34,387 nt of DNA from an uncultured Chthonomonas sp. (GTDB taxonomy: Bacteria > Armatimonadota > Chthonomonadetes > Chthonomonadales > Chthonomonadaceae), in contig CAIXIX010000044.1 of the NCBI GenBank assembly GCA_903919615.1, positions 1-34,387 on the forward strand, in the 5' to 3' direction. A program made the position numbers and the translations under genes. The notes under the pieces are model-generated. The model searched no databases and was not told the DNA's origin. It worked only from the letters and a program-made list of their open reading frames with translations. The number at the start of each line of letters is the position of its first letter. Position 1 is the stretch's first letter. Positions 8,197 to 15,811 of the stretch are shown here, one piece after another.

Positions 8197-8225
8197 TAGA
8201 CCCGGATTGTAACACGTCGTATATT
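8197..8225 (+). promoter_or_regulatory. Putative promoter giving a leaderless mRNA
   Basis: TAGACC (8197-8202) and TATATT (8220-8225) are spaced 17 bp apart and match four and five of six consensus bases. The expected start of transcription, 6-7 bp downstream, falls on the A of the ATG at 8232. No Shine-Dalgarno sequence is seen before that ATG, which agrees with a leaderless transcript. Confidence 0.45.
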
Positions 8226-8231
8226 ATAGAC

Positions 8232-8990
8232 ATGAACACAAGCTTGAGACGAATGATTCCCTATATGGCTTTCCTGCTCGCAGTTACCATTGGCTTAGGT
8301 GGCAGCTTCGGGTGCGGGAGAGCCGTTAATCGTGCCGCAGAGCGTCATATTCGCGATCTGCTGCCCGATATGCTCGGAGAGGCGCGCGTATACCGCGTAC
8401 ACGTTGAAGGCGATGAGCTTGCCACGTCTCACGGCAAGCTCGATTCTGTGGAGATCAATGGCGAAGACGTTCAATTGTCGGGCGGGCTCTTAATCGACCG
8501 ACTGAAGGTATCGCTTCACAAGGTCGACGCTGATCTGGATCACCGCAAGCTGCGGAGTATCGGCGCGGCAACATTTGCAGCTACGATTTCATCTAGAACA
8601 CTGGACGAGTATCTGGCCGGAGAGTCGCCGGAAGATGAGCGGATTCGTAATGCCCACGTCACACTTCGAAATGGCGAGGTCACTATTTCTGCGGAAAGAG
8701 TCGTTCTAGGCGCTGGCGTTCCGTTTCGTGTCTACGGTCCGCTTAAAGTAATTGGACCGCACCGCATCGAGCTGGACCCGAATAGACTTGTGGTGGTGGG
8801 GGTTCCAATTACGGGGGTGCCTTTACGCTTTCTAAAGCGCCGGTTCGAGAGCGCAATTGATCTCTCCGGGCTTGGGGTTCCGATGGTTCTGGAATCCGTT
8901 CGTACGGAAAACGGCAAGCTAATATTGAGCGGATCACCGGATATTACGGCGATGCTGAAAGCCCACGCTCGAGAAGAAGGCGAACGATAG
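8232..8990 (+). CDS. DUF2993 / LmeA-like lipid-binding protein
   Basis: A 252-aa protein with an N-terminal hydrophobic export segment (about 8-27) and a cysteine at 28. The lipobox before that cysteine is poor. The rest is a predicted beta-rich DUF2993 fold: repeated amphipathic strands such as GGLLIDRLKVSLHKVDADL, and TISSRTLDEYLA followed by DERIRNAHVTLRNGEVTISA. LmeA, the characterised mycobacterial member, binds phospholipids in the periplasm, so a role in envelope lipids is likely. The ATG at 8232 is chosen over an upstream in-frame TTG at 8181 because the TTG would need an N-terminus with no export signal. It overlaps the next gene by the tetranucleotide ATAG if the next gene starts at ATA. 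Confidence 0.72.
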   Translation: MNTSLRRMIPYMAFLLAVTIGLGGSFGCGRAVNRAAERHIRDLLPDMLGEARVYRVHVEGDELATSHGKLDSVEINGEDVQLSGGLLIDRLKVSLHKVDADLDHRKLRSIGAATFAATISSRTLDEYLAGESPEDERIRNAHVTLRNGEVTISAERVVLGAGVPFRVYGPLKVIGPHRIELDPNRLVVVGVPITGVPLRFLKRRFESAIDLSGLGVPMVLESVRTENGKLILSGSPDITAMLKAHAREEGER

Positions 8991-10096
8991 ACACTTCGGA
9001 TTCCACTGTAGCGTCTACACACGATGGCGATCGAGCGGAGAAACTAACGCTTGCCGCATCGGCTGCTGGCGTTGTACTCGTTATTGGAGATACTGACACC
9101 GGTAAGTCGACCCTATGCAAGGAGCTATTGCATCAAGGCGTCCAGCATAACTTAACCGTGGCATGGATAGAGGCTAACTGCGCACACAGTAGTATGTCCG
9201 CACCTGGATGCATCGGCCTCGCGATGCCAGAGACCGCCGAAATCCATGCGGATGCTGCCTTGCAATCCGCAGCTTCGGCATTTGTAGGGGCTCTGACGCC
9301 GACTCAACACGTAACCGAGCTTATTGGCGGCATTGGCCGCTTGATGCGTGTGGCCAGAAGCCGGCAGCTAATCGTAATTGAGATGGATGGTTTCATTCGA
9401 GGTCCCAGGGCACGCCGGCTGCATCAGGCTGTAATCGATACAACCGCCCCCTCGCACATCTTTGCGATGCAACACAGCAACGAGCTAAGCACGATCCTGG
9501 CTGGCTGGCGTCGCAACTCCACGCTAGCTATCCACGAATTGCGTCCATCGCCCGATATTGTTCCAGTGCCCCTCAGTTTTCGAGCGCAGCGAAGAGCGAT
9601 CCGATTCTCGTCCGCGTTCAGCTCACCTGAAGGCGAGGTCCATTCTTACTCTTTTGATTCGGTGGCTTTTGAAGGGACGTGGTTAGGTTCCGGGGAACCT
9701 AGTCCACCGCACATGCTCCGTTACCTGGCAGGTGCGCTTGCTGAGGAGACCCAGGTCTACTACGCAGAGACATACGGAAATCACCTGGGAATAATGGTGT
9801 CACGGACGGTGCCAGATGACTGCGCGGCCCTTACGATCGCAATGGATCAGTTCCATGCTGGTGAGGCCACCATTACTCGAGCGCCTATCTTAAAGCATCT
9901 TGTAGTTGGCCTCGAAACCTCAGCGGGAAAGCTGCTGGGAATAGGGCGAATCGAAGCGATCGATTTCAAAAGGCGAACCCTGGGTGTGCGTTCGTTGGTG
10001 CGCACGCCTGCAGCGGTAAGCGCTATCCGCTTCGGAAGCATGCGGGTGGATGACAACGGCGAAGTGTTCGCGCTAATCTCACCCGGAGAGATTTAG
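8987..10096 (+). CDS. Clp1/Grc3-type polynucleotide 5'-kinase-like ATPase
   Basis: A predicted 369-aa P-loop protein of the Clp1/Nol9/Grc3 family, whose known members phosphorylate 5'-OH ends of RNA or DNA. The Walker A motif GDTDTGKST is encoded at 9086-9112 (residues 34-42). The CAHSSMSAPGCIGLA segment resembles the family's DxGQS...PG motif, QLIVIEMDG the Walker B strand, and RGPRARRLHQAVID the lid region. The C-terminal half (about 190-369) is beta-rich. No ATG, GTG or TTG lies in frame between 8882 and the Walker motif. The first standard start (TTG, 9128) would remove it. I therefore propose the ATA at 8987, which overlaps the upstream TAG stop as ATAG and has GAAGG 6 bases before it. 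Family call moderate to good; start uncertain. Confidence 0.65.
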   Translation: MDTSDSTVASTHDGDRAEKLTLAASAAGVVLVIGDTDTGKSTLCKELLHQGVQHNLTVAWIEANCAHSSMSAPGCIGLAMPETAEIHADAALQSAASAFVGALTPTQHVTELIGGIGRLMRVARSRQLIVIEMDGFIRGPRARRLHQAVIDTTAPSHIFAMQHSNELSTILAGWRRNSTLAIHELRPSPDIVPVPLSFRAQRRAIRFSSAFSSPEGEVHSYSFDSVAFEGTWLGSGEPSPPHMLRYLAGALAEETQVYYAETYGNHLGIMVSRTVPDDCAALTIAMDQFHAGEATITRAPILKHLVVGLETSAGKLLGIGRIEAIDFKRRTLGVRSLVRTPAAVSAIRFGSMRVDDNGEVFALISPGEI

Positions 10097-10104
10097 GCGC
10101 GCTA

Positions 10105-11475
10105 TCACTCACCGCCGTTAGAGGCAAGAGCGGAAACGCCGCGGGAAATGCCCTGTTGCCTGGCCCAATCAATGGGCTTCAATCCAGCATGATCCGGTTG
10201 GGTCGGGCTGACACCGGCACGGTATAGAATTCGAATGGCGTCTTCGCCGCCGGAAAGCGCCTCAGGCGTTCCATCTGCCATGCCTGCAAGCGCCCATCGA
10301 ATTGCGTTCGCACCTGAGTTATCTATCGCATGCACATCCGCCTGATGTTCAACCAGAATCTTTAGGATGTCTGTGCGATGTCCACGAGCTGCGGCCATTA
10401 GAGCTGTCCTGCCGATCGCGTCCTTCGCGCTAATATTGGCTTTCGCCTCCAATAGCAGATCGACAATCCGTCTCGTACTGTTTTGGCTCGCCCAGATTAA
10501 TACGGGTGTTCCAGCGCTATCTGCGGCATTGGGGTTTGCGCCTGCGGTAAGCAGCATCTGAACACTATCAGGGTCTACCCCTTCACCTTGCTCAATTAGT
10601 GTAACCAGAGGCGGACCATTATCCCCGGCTACGTTGGGATTTGCATGATGTTTAATCAGACGCGAGATGACGCCGCCAAAGCGTGTAGAGGAGCAGGCGT
10701 AGGCGAGCAGAGTTCGACCGTGCTGATCGGTCCGATTTGGATCCGCGCCCTCATCCAGCAGATTGTCTACAATTTCGGGATGCTCAATGCCCGTTAGTCC
10801 GAGCAGCGTGATGCCAGACGGAGAACCAAGATTCGGATCTGCATGATTCTTCAACAGAAGCCGCACAACATCTGCCTTACCATTAACCGCCGCGTACTGC
10901 AGAATCGACGTTCCACTGGCATCTCGAGTGTTCGCGCTGATACCCGACGTGAGATCTCGCCCAACCTTCGTCACGTCATCGGCAGCGATCGCATCGAAAA
11001 TAGAGAGCCTTGCCCGTTCACTGTAGGTCAATTTCAGCTCTACAGCGCCGATTGCGAGACCTATACCTGCCGTGTAAAGGATTACATTCCGTACTGACCA
11101 GCCGACCCGACGCATACGGTTTCTAACCGATACCGGCGGACGGGATTCGCTTCTGGCAGACGTGGCAGGCTGCACGGGCTCTGGCGCCCCACCAAGCAAG
11201 GCAATAAACTCTGCGTCCTTGGTTTGCTTCGCATGCGCTAACGGCGATTTGCCTGTTGAGTCGATAACGTGTGGGTCGGCTCCGTATTCCATTAGAAACG
11301 AAGCCGACTTCAAATGCTTGTTGAGCACCGCAATGGTCAGCGCACAGCGGTTGCTGCTGTCCAGCTCATTGGGATCTGAGCCAGTCTCCAGCAAAAACTG
11401 AACCGTAGCGTCGTCGCCAATAGAGACGGCTTGCGTCAGCGGACTAAAACCAGCGGAGTCAATGGATAGGTGCAT
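10105..11475 (-). CDS. Ankyrin-repeat membrane protein
   Basis: A 456-aa protein with ankyrin repeats on both sides of one transmembrane helix. About two to three repeats lie in residues 8-95 (for example TQAVSIGDDATVQFLLETGSD). After a basic linker with RNRMRR comes a hydrophobic helix at about 128-146. At least seven more repeats, with signatures such as GRTALMAAARG and ADPN loops, fill 165-440. Ankyrin repeats bind proteins; no enzymatic domain is visible. The basic residues before the helix suggest the short N-terminal repeat block is cytoplasmic and the long one periplasmic. I prefer the ATG at 11475, 4 bp after the preceding stop, to a TTG eight codons earlier that would overlap the SGNH gene. 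It is cotranscribed with that secreted hydrolase. Confidence 0.85.
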   Translation of the reverse strand: MHLSIDSAGFSPLTQAVSIGDDATVQFLLETGSDPNELDSSNRCALTIAVLNKHLKSASFLMEYGADPHVIDSTGKSPLAHAKQTKDAEFIALLGGAPEPVQPATSARSESRPPVSVRNRMRRVGWSVRNVILYTAGIGLAIGAVELKLTYSERARLSIFDAIAADDVTKVGRDLTSGISANTRDASGTSILQYAAVNGKADVVRLLLKNHADPNLGSPSGITLLGLTGIEHPEIVDNLLDEGADPNRTDQHGRTLLAYACSSTRFGGVISRLIKHHANPNVAGDNGPPLVTLIEQGEGVDPDSVQMLLTAGANPNAADSAGTPVLIWASQNSTRRIVDLLLEAKANISAKDAIGRTALMAAARGHRTDILKILVEHQADVHAIDNSGANAIRWALAGMADGTPEALSGGEDAIRILYRAGVSPTQPDHAGLKPIDWARQQGISRGVSALASNGGE

Positions 11476-11479
11476 ATGA

Positions 11480-12265
11480 CTAATGCATATCCGCTTCAAC
11501 GGCCTTAGTTACGGCCGCGCGGGATTCGGGCGTAATGCCGAGGCCCTCAAGTAGCGTGTATGCCATAACTTTGTTGCCCAGGCCATTCATGTGAACGCCA
11601 TCGACCGTGAGCAGCAGGTCTCTCGCGCCGGTGTCTTTCCTATATGCTGTGATCATGTCCTTGAAAGGCTTCTGGTAATCGACAAAGAGCGCATGGTGCT
11701 TGCGAGCAATCTCCTTAAGCGCAGCATTGTAAGGGATGAGCTTCTGGTTTTCTGGACTGTCGAGCTCTTCATGAATGACGGTTGTAGATAAAATCAGAAC
11801 GTGAGCTTTCGCGGCTTCTGCATCGCTCACCATTTTCTCCACATTTGCGCGATACTGATCAATCGGAATGGCGCGTGGACCGTCTCCCAGCGGATGGTTA
11901 TCCATAAATCCATGCCACACGTCATTAACGCCCACAGAAATTGTAACCAGGTCCGGCTTATGATCAATAACGTCGCGCTGATACCGGGCCAGCATGTCGT
12001 TCGATTTATGCCCGGATATACCCGAGTTAATGACTTCGATTTCGCCGTTGCCACTGGCGCCAGGGTAAAGCGCTTTGAGATAGTGGCGCAAGAGCCAAAC
12101 ATAACCGCCAGGCCCTTCGCCGCCCTGAGTAATGCTGTCGCCAAGACACACGATTCTGTTAACATCTTTCAATGCCTGCGGACGAGCTTCCTCGATTGGG
12201 CTTGCTCCCGCAACGCTCACCGCCGTGGTAAGAACCAGCATCAAGCCGGCCGATAAACAGTTCAT
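11480..12265 (-). CDS. Secreted SGNH/GDSL-family hydrolase
   Basis: A 261-aa exported esterase or lipase-like hydrolase. The signal peptide is residues 1 to about 21 (MNCLSAGLMLVLTTAVSVAG, then ASP). The four SGNH blocks are visible: nucleophile S44 in CLGDSITQG, a glycine in INSGISGH, N114 in SVGVNDVWH, and the D222/H225 pair in TVDGVHMNG. The order and spacing fit SGNH_hydro-type enzymes that deacetylate carbohydrates or cleave lipids. The exact substrate cannot be read. The ATG at 12265 is chosen because GGGAGAG sits five bases upstream and the signal peptide begins there; 22 codons of upstream open frame are charged and not signal-like. First gene of a two-gene leftward operon with the ankyrin protein. 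Confidence 0.92.
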   Translation of the reverse strand: MNCLSAGLMLVLTTAVSVAGASPIEEARPQALKDVNRIVCLGDSITQGGEGPGGYVWLLRHYLKALYPGASGNGEIEVINSGISGHKSNDMLARYQRDVIDHKPDLVTISVGVNDVWHGFMDNHPLGDGPRAIPIDQYRANVEKMVSDAEAAKAHVLILSTTVIHEELDSPENQKLIPYNAALKEIARKHHALFVDYQKPFKDMITAYRKDTGARDLLLTVDGVHMNGLGNKVMAYTLLEGLGITPESRAAVTKAVEADMH

Positions 12266-12340
12266 TCGTCTCTCCCTACTATGCCGACGCGCATGTTTTT
12301 CCGGCATGAAATCGCAACAGGTCTTTCGCACTCCACTCTA

Positions 12341-12369
12341 TTATGGATGATCCCATCTTATGTTATACT
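12341..12369 (+). promoter_or_regulatory. Possible promoter of the PpiC/SurA-like gene
   Basis: TATACT at 12364-12369 is a good -10 element. TTATGG at 12341-12346, 17 bp upstream, is a weak -35. The start of transcription would be near 12376, leaving a leader of about 87 nt. It lies in the 197-bp gap between the divergent SGNH gene and this gene. Confidence 0.35.
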
Positions 12370-12462
12370 TGTTTGTATGCCCGACAGGTAGTTCGTTGAA
12401 GCGTAGCACTTTAATTTATTTGCTTCAACAAATCACTTACCGTGATTGAAAGGTTTGTCCCC

Positions 12463-13719
12463 ATGCCCAGCGACGCGGATGTACCAGAGCCAATAGAAGA
12501 TAAAGACAGGGAAAAACACGCACCAATGCGGCAGACCGGTGTCGATGCTGCGCAATCTGCTGCACGAATGCTGGATCTGGACCGACCCTCTAAGCCTGCT
12601 CCAAAGCCTCAAGAAGAGAAACAGGAAGCTCCCGCAAGCAGCGCCGACGCCGCACCGGTGACTCCTCGCCGCGTAAAACCACGCCCGGAAGCTGACGAAT
12701 ACGATGATCCTCAGCCCGCCACGAACGCACGCGTCAGATCAGCGCCAAGACCCGCAGCTCCTGCTCCCGCACCGCCTGTCCGAAAGAGCAAATTTCCGCT
12801 CGTTATTGCAGCTGCAGTGTTATTTGGCGCTGGTGCGGCTATTGGGTCTCGCGTCGAAAAGCGCAAGTTCAATCATGTGATCATAACTGTCAATGAGGAT
12901 TCGATCACTGCGGACGATTTCGCACATGCGTCTGAGATTGCAAACGGGCGACAAACGATACAGAAAATTATCGATGAGCATCTCGTCGTACAGTTCGCCA
13001 AGCAGAAGAAGGTAGTGCCCGACCAAAAGACGGTTGAAGCGAAGTACGCGGAAGAGGCCAAAACTCCAGATTTCTTCAAGAAGCTGCGCCAGGCTAACAA
13101 ATCTCCTGAGGATTTCAAGCATGACATCCTGGTGGCATTGTGCCGACAGGCAGTCGTGGATAATGGAATAAGCGCTTCGCCTGCCGAGATTAAAGAGTAC
13201 TACGATCGCAACATTGATCCTAAGAATCCTGCCGCTCGCTACTATCACCCTGAGACGGTCCAGATTCAGGTGGTCGTAACAAAGGATGAGTCAGAGATCC
13301 AGAAAGCCTGGAAGGACCTTCAAGCGGGCCTGCCTTTTACCACCGCAGTGCAGAAATACAGCAAGGATGTAAGCCGAAGAAACAACGGATTGCTTCCAGC
13401 CATCCGGAAGGGGACCATTGTTAGCAGCAAGTTCCCTGGTCTGGAACAAACGCTCTTCGAGGGCCTTGGCGTAAATGCTCTGGTCCCGCCGCATCAGTAT
13501 CAGGGCACCTGGTGGGTCATTAAGTGCCTCAGCCATGTGGTGGAATCGACCGATGCCTTCGATAAGGTGCAGCAGGAATGTTCCGACGCCGTTCTCTACA
13601 ATAAGGGAATTAAAGAGAAGGGCGGCATCATTAAGAAGGAAGAAGAAGAGTTCGTAAAGAAATCCAAGATCGAGATTACAAATCCGCAGTATGCGGATAT
13701 GGCGCCAAAGAAACAGTAG
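12463..13719 (+). CDS. Membrane-anchored PpiC/SurA-like peptidyl-prolyl isomerase
   Basis: A 418-aa protein of unusual layout. Residues 1 to about 108 are hydrophilic, rich in Pro, Ala and charged residues, and predicted disordered and cytoplasmic. A single transmembrane helix spans about 111-129. A SurA-like N-terminal helical region follows (about 135-235: VNEDSITADDF, IIDEHLVVQFAKQKKV, EIKEYYDRN). A parvulin-type domain (about 245-345) has the typical YHPETVQIQVVVTKDES opening, then F-TTAVQKYSKDVSRRNNGLLPAIRKG, and closes with WWVIKCLSH. The C-terminus is lysine-rich. It probably helps envelope proteins fold on the outer face of the inner membrane. The ATG at 12463 with AAAGG 9 bases upstream is preferred to a GTG seven codons earlier. 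Confidence 0.82.
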   Translation: MPSDADVPEPIEDKDREKHAPMRQTGVDAAQSAARMLDLDRPSKPAPKPQEEKQEAPASSADAAPVTPRRVKPRPEADEYDDPQPATNARVRSAPRPAAPAPAPPVRKSKFPLVIAAAVLFGAGAAIGSRVEKRKFNHVIITVNEDSITADDFAHASEIANGRQTIQKIIDEHLVVQFAKQKKVVPDQKTVEAKYAEEAKTPDFFKKLRQANKSPEDFKHDILVALCRQAVVDNGISASPAEIKEYYDRNIDPKNPAARYYHPETVQIQVVVTKDESEIQKAWKDLQAGLPFTTAVQKYSKDVSRRNNGLLPAIRKGTIVSSKFPGLEQTLFEGLGVNALVPPHQYQGTWWVIKCLSHVVESTDAFDKVQQECSDAVLYNKGIKEKGGIIKKEEEEFVKKSKIEITNPQYADMAPKKQ

Positions 13720-13792
13720 GCAACTGCTACCTTGAGCGTGTTCGCGCCATTTGAATCGAAGCCTATCCGGTATGGTTTGAGAGTGTGCAAAG

Positions 13793-15811
13793 ATGTATTA
13801 TGGCGCTGCCTGGTATCCAGAGCATTGGCCGGCCGCGCGCTGGGACGAGGACATTCGTCTCATGCGTTCGGCCGGAATGAATGTGTGTCGCATTGCAGAG
13901 TTTGCGTGGAGCACAATGGAGCCGACGGAGGGTTATTACACCTTCGACTGGCTCGAGTGCGCAATTGATAAACTGCACTCTAACGGCATTGCGGTTGTCC
14001 TGGGCACTCCCACAGCTGCCCCTCCTGCATGGTTAACACACCATCATCCCGATACCATTGCGACGGAACAGGACGGACGTCTTGCTCAGCATGGTAATCG
14101 CTGTCACTACAATCCGGGCAGCATCACATACCAGAAGTATGCTCGGCGAATCGTAGAGCAGATGGTTAAGCGGTTCGGCCACGACCCGCGAATTATCGGC
14201 TGGCAGATCGATAACGAATATAACCGTGTGGACTACTCTGAGGACACGGGACGCCGATTTCAAGCGTATTTGAAAGACGTTTACGGATCCCTTGATGCGC
14301 TTAATTCGCATTGGTCTACCGCCTACTGGAGCCAGAGCTATTCGGATTGGCGCGAGATCCCCATTCCGATCGGTCCCCATAACCCTGGGCTAATGCTGGC
14401 CTTCCGCCACTTTGCTACTCGTGTTTGGGCGGATTTTCAGCGCGTTCAGGTTGATTCCATCCGTGCCGGCGCCCTCTCATCTCACTGGATAACTCACAAT
14501 TTCATGGGCTGGTTCGATGGCTTCGATCACTATGTGGTGTCGAAGGATCTCGATCTCGTTTCATGGGACTGGTATGTAGGCTCCGGGCACCATGATTACC
14601 TGTCGACTGGCGTAGTTCACGACCTTACTCGGGGTCTAAAGCGGCAGAACTTCTGGCTAATGGAGACCCAGCCCGGCTGCGTTAACTGGTCCCAGAACAA
14701 CAACATGCTAAACAAGGGCGAAGCGCGGTGCATGGCATGGCACGCTGTCGCCCACGGAGCAGACGCACTGCTATACTGGCAGTGGCGCTCGGCGTATGGT
14801 GGGCAGGAGCAGCTCCATGGTTCGCTCATAGGCGCGGACGGCGCGCCGCGGCCCTTCTACTCCGAAGCGGCCCAGATCGGTAGCGACATCGCTGCGCTTA
14901 ACTCCAGCCTGGACTTAAGCAAGTCAACTCCCGTAAACGACGTGGCCATCCTCCACTCCTACGATTCCCGCTGGTCGATCAATGCTCAGCGCCACAATAA
15001 GAGCTTCGATCCAGTCGCGGTGCTCAATCAATACGCGCGTCCGTTTGCTGCACAAAACATCGGAATAGATGTCGTGAGCGCTGAGGCCGCGCTCGAGACA
15101 TACAAACTCGTTATTGCTCCTGCCATTGCAGTACTTACAGAGACTTCAGAAGCGGAGATGGCGGCATTTGTGGAGCGCGGCGGAACGCTTGTGCTTGGGG
15201 TTAGAACCGGTCAGAAGGACGCATATAATGCGCTCTTACCAGCGCTCCAGCCAGGCAGGCCACTGCTGCGCAAACTAGCAGGAGCGGAAGTAGCTGAGTA
15301 CTACGCCCTCGACGATTCGGCGCCAGTCTCGCTTAACCTGGCGGGTACGACTTCCGAGGGTGAGAGTAAAATCTGGGCCGAACTTCTGCGGCCATTAGAT
15401 GACGCAACTAAGGTTGTTGCCACCTATGGCGAGTTCAACGGTTGGTTAGATGGCGGAGCGGCAATCACGGTTGGGCCAACCAATGCCAACGGTGGAAAAG
15501 TGATTGTCGTCGGCGCCCTGCTGGATGATGATGCACAAGGCGAGCTTACAGAGTGGCTTGCGCAAATTGCGAGTATTGAGCCAGTCTGGCCAGATCATAT
15601 CGAGGGGGTTGAATTCAGCCGCCGCCGATTTAAGGATTCTGACGAAGAGTTGCTGTTTATCATCAATCATACGCGATCTGCACAGGATGTCAACACGGCG
15701 GGCAGTCTGGATCCAGCGACGGTCAACATACTAACGCAACAGCCTGTTCAGGGTACGCTTCACCTTGAAGCTTACGATGTGGCCGTCCTGAAGATCAATA
15801 TCGGCGTTTGA
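13793..15811 (+). CDS. Beta-galactosidase, GH42 family
   Basis: A 672-aa glycoside hydrolase family 42 enzyme. The TIM-barrel start YYGAAWYPEHWP is diagnostic. The acid/base E142 lies in IGWQIDNEYN and the nucleophile E291 in FWLMETQPGCVNW. The trimerisation domain (about 395-600, including VAILHSYDSRWSIN and FVERGGTLVLGVRTGQKD) and the small C-terminal beta domain are present, so it is full length. No signal peptide is seen, so it acts in the cytoplasm on imported beta-galactosides or arabinogalactan/pectin-derived oligosaccharides. Its stop overlaps the start of the methyltransferase gene (TTGA), which implies translational coupling of two unrelated functions. Confidence 0.95.
   Translation: MYYGAAWYPEHWPAARWDEDIRLMRSAGMNVCRIAEFAWSTMEPTEGYYTFDWLECAIDKLHSNGIAVVLGTPTAAPPAWLTHHHPDTIATEQDGRLAQHGNRCHYNPGSITYQKYARRIVEQMVKRFGHDPRIIGWQIDNEYNRVDYSEDTGRRFQAYLKDVYGSLDALNSHWSTAYWSQSYSDWREIPIPIGPHNPGLMLAFRHFATRVWADFQRVQVDSIRAGALSSHWITHNFMGWFDGFDHYVVSKDLDLVSWDWYVGSGHHDYLSTGVVHDLTRGLKRQNFWLMETQPGCVNWSQNNNMLNKGEARCMAWHAVAHGADALLYWQWRSAYGGQEQLHGSLIGADGAPRPFYSEAAQIGSDIAALNSSLDLSKSTPVNDVAILHSYDSRWSINAQRHNKSFDPVAVLNQYARPFAAQNIGIDVVSAEAALETYKLVIAPAIAVLTETSEAEMAAFVERGGTLVLGVRTGQKDAYNALLPALQPGRPLLRKLAGAEVAEYYALDDSAPVSLNLAGTTSEGESKIWAELLRPLDDATKVVATYGEFNGWLDGGAAITVGPTNANGGKVIVVGALLDDDAQGELTEWLAQIASIEPVWPDHIEGVEFSRRRFKDSDEELLFIINHTRSAQDVNTAGSLDPATVNILTQQPVQGTLHLEAYDVAVLKINIGV

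Noticed and set aside
8181-8231. TTG start giving 17 extra residues on the LmeA-like protein
   Set aside because: The extension has no signal features, and the promoter-like -10 box at 8220-8225 lies inside it.
9128-9130. TTG start for the Clp1-like kinase
   Set aside because: It would delete the P-loop encoded in the same frame at 9086-9112.
11801-12256. 151-aa plus-strand open frame
   Set aside because: Opposite the SGNH hydrolase, which has all catalytic blocks and a signal peptide.
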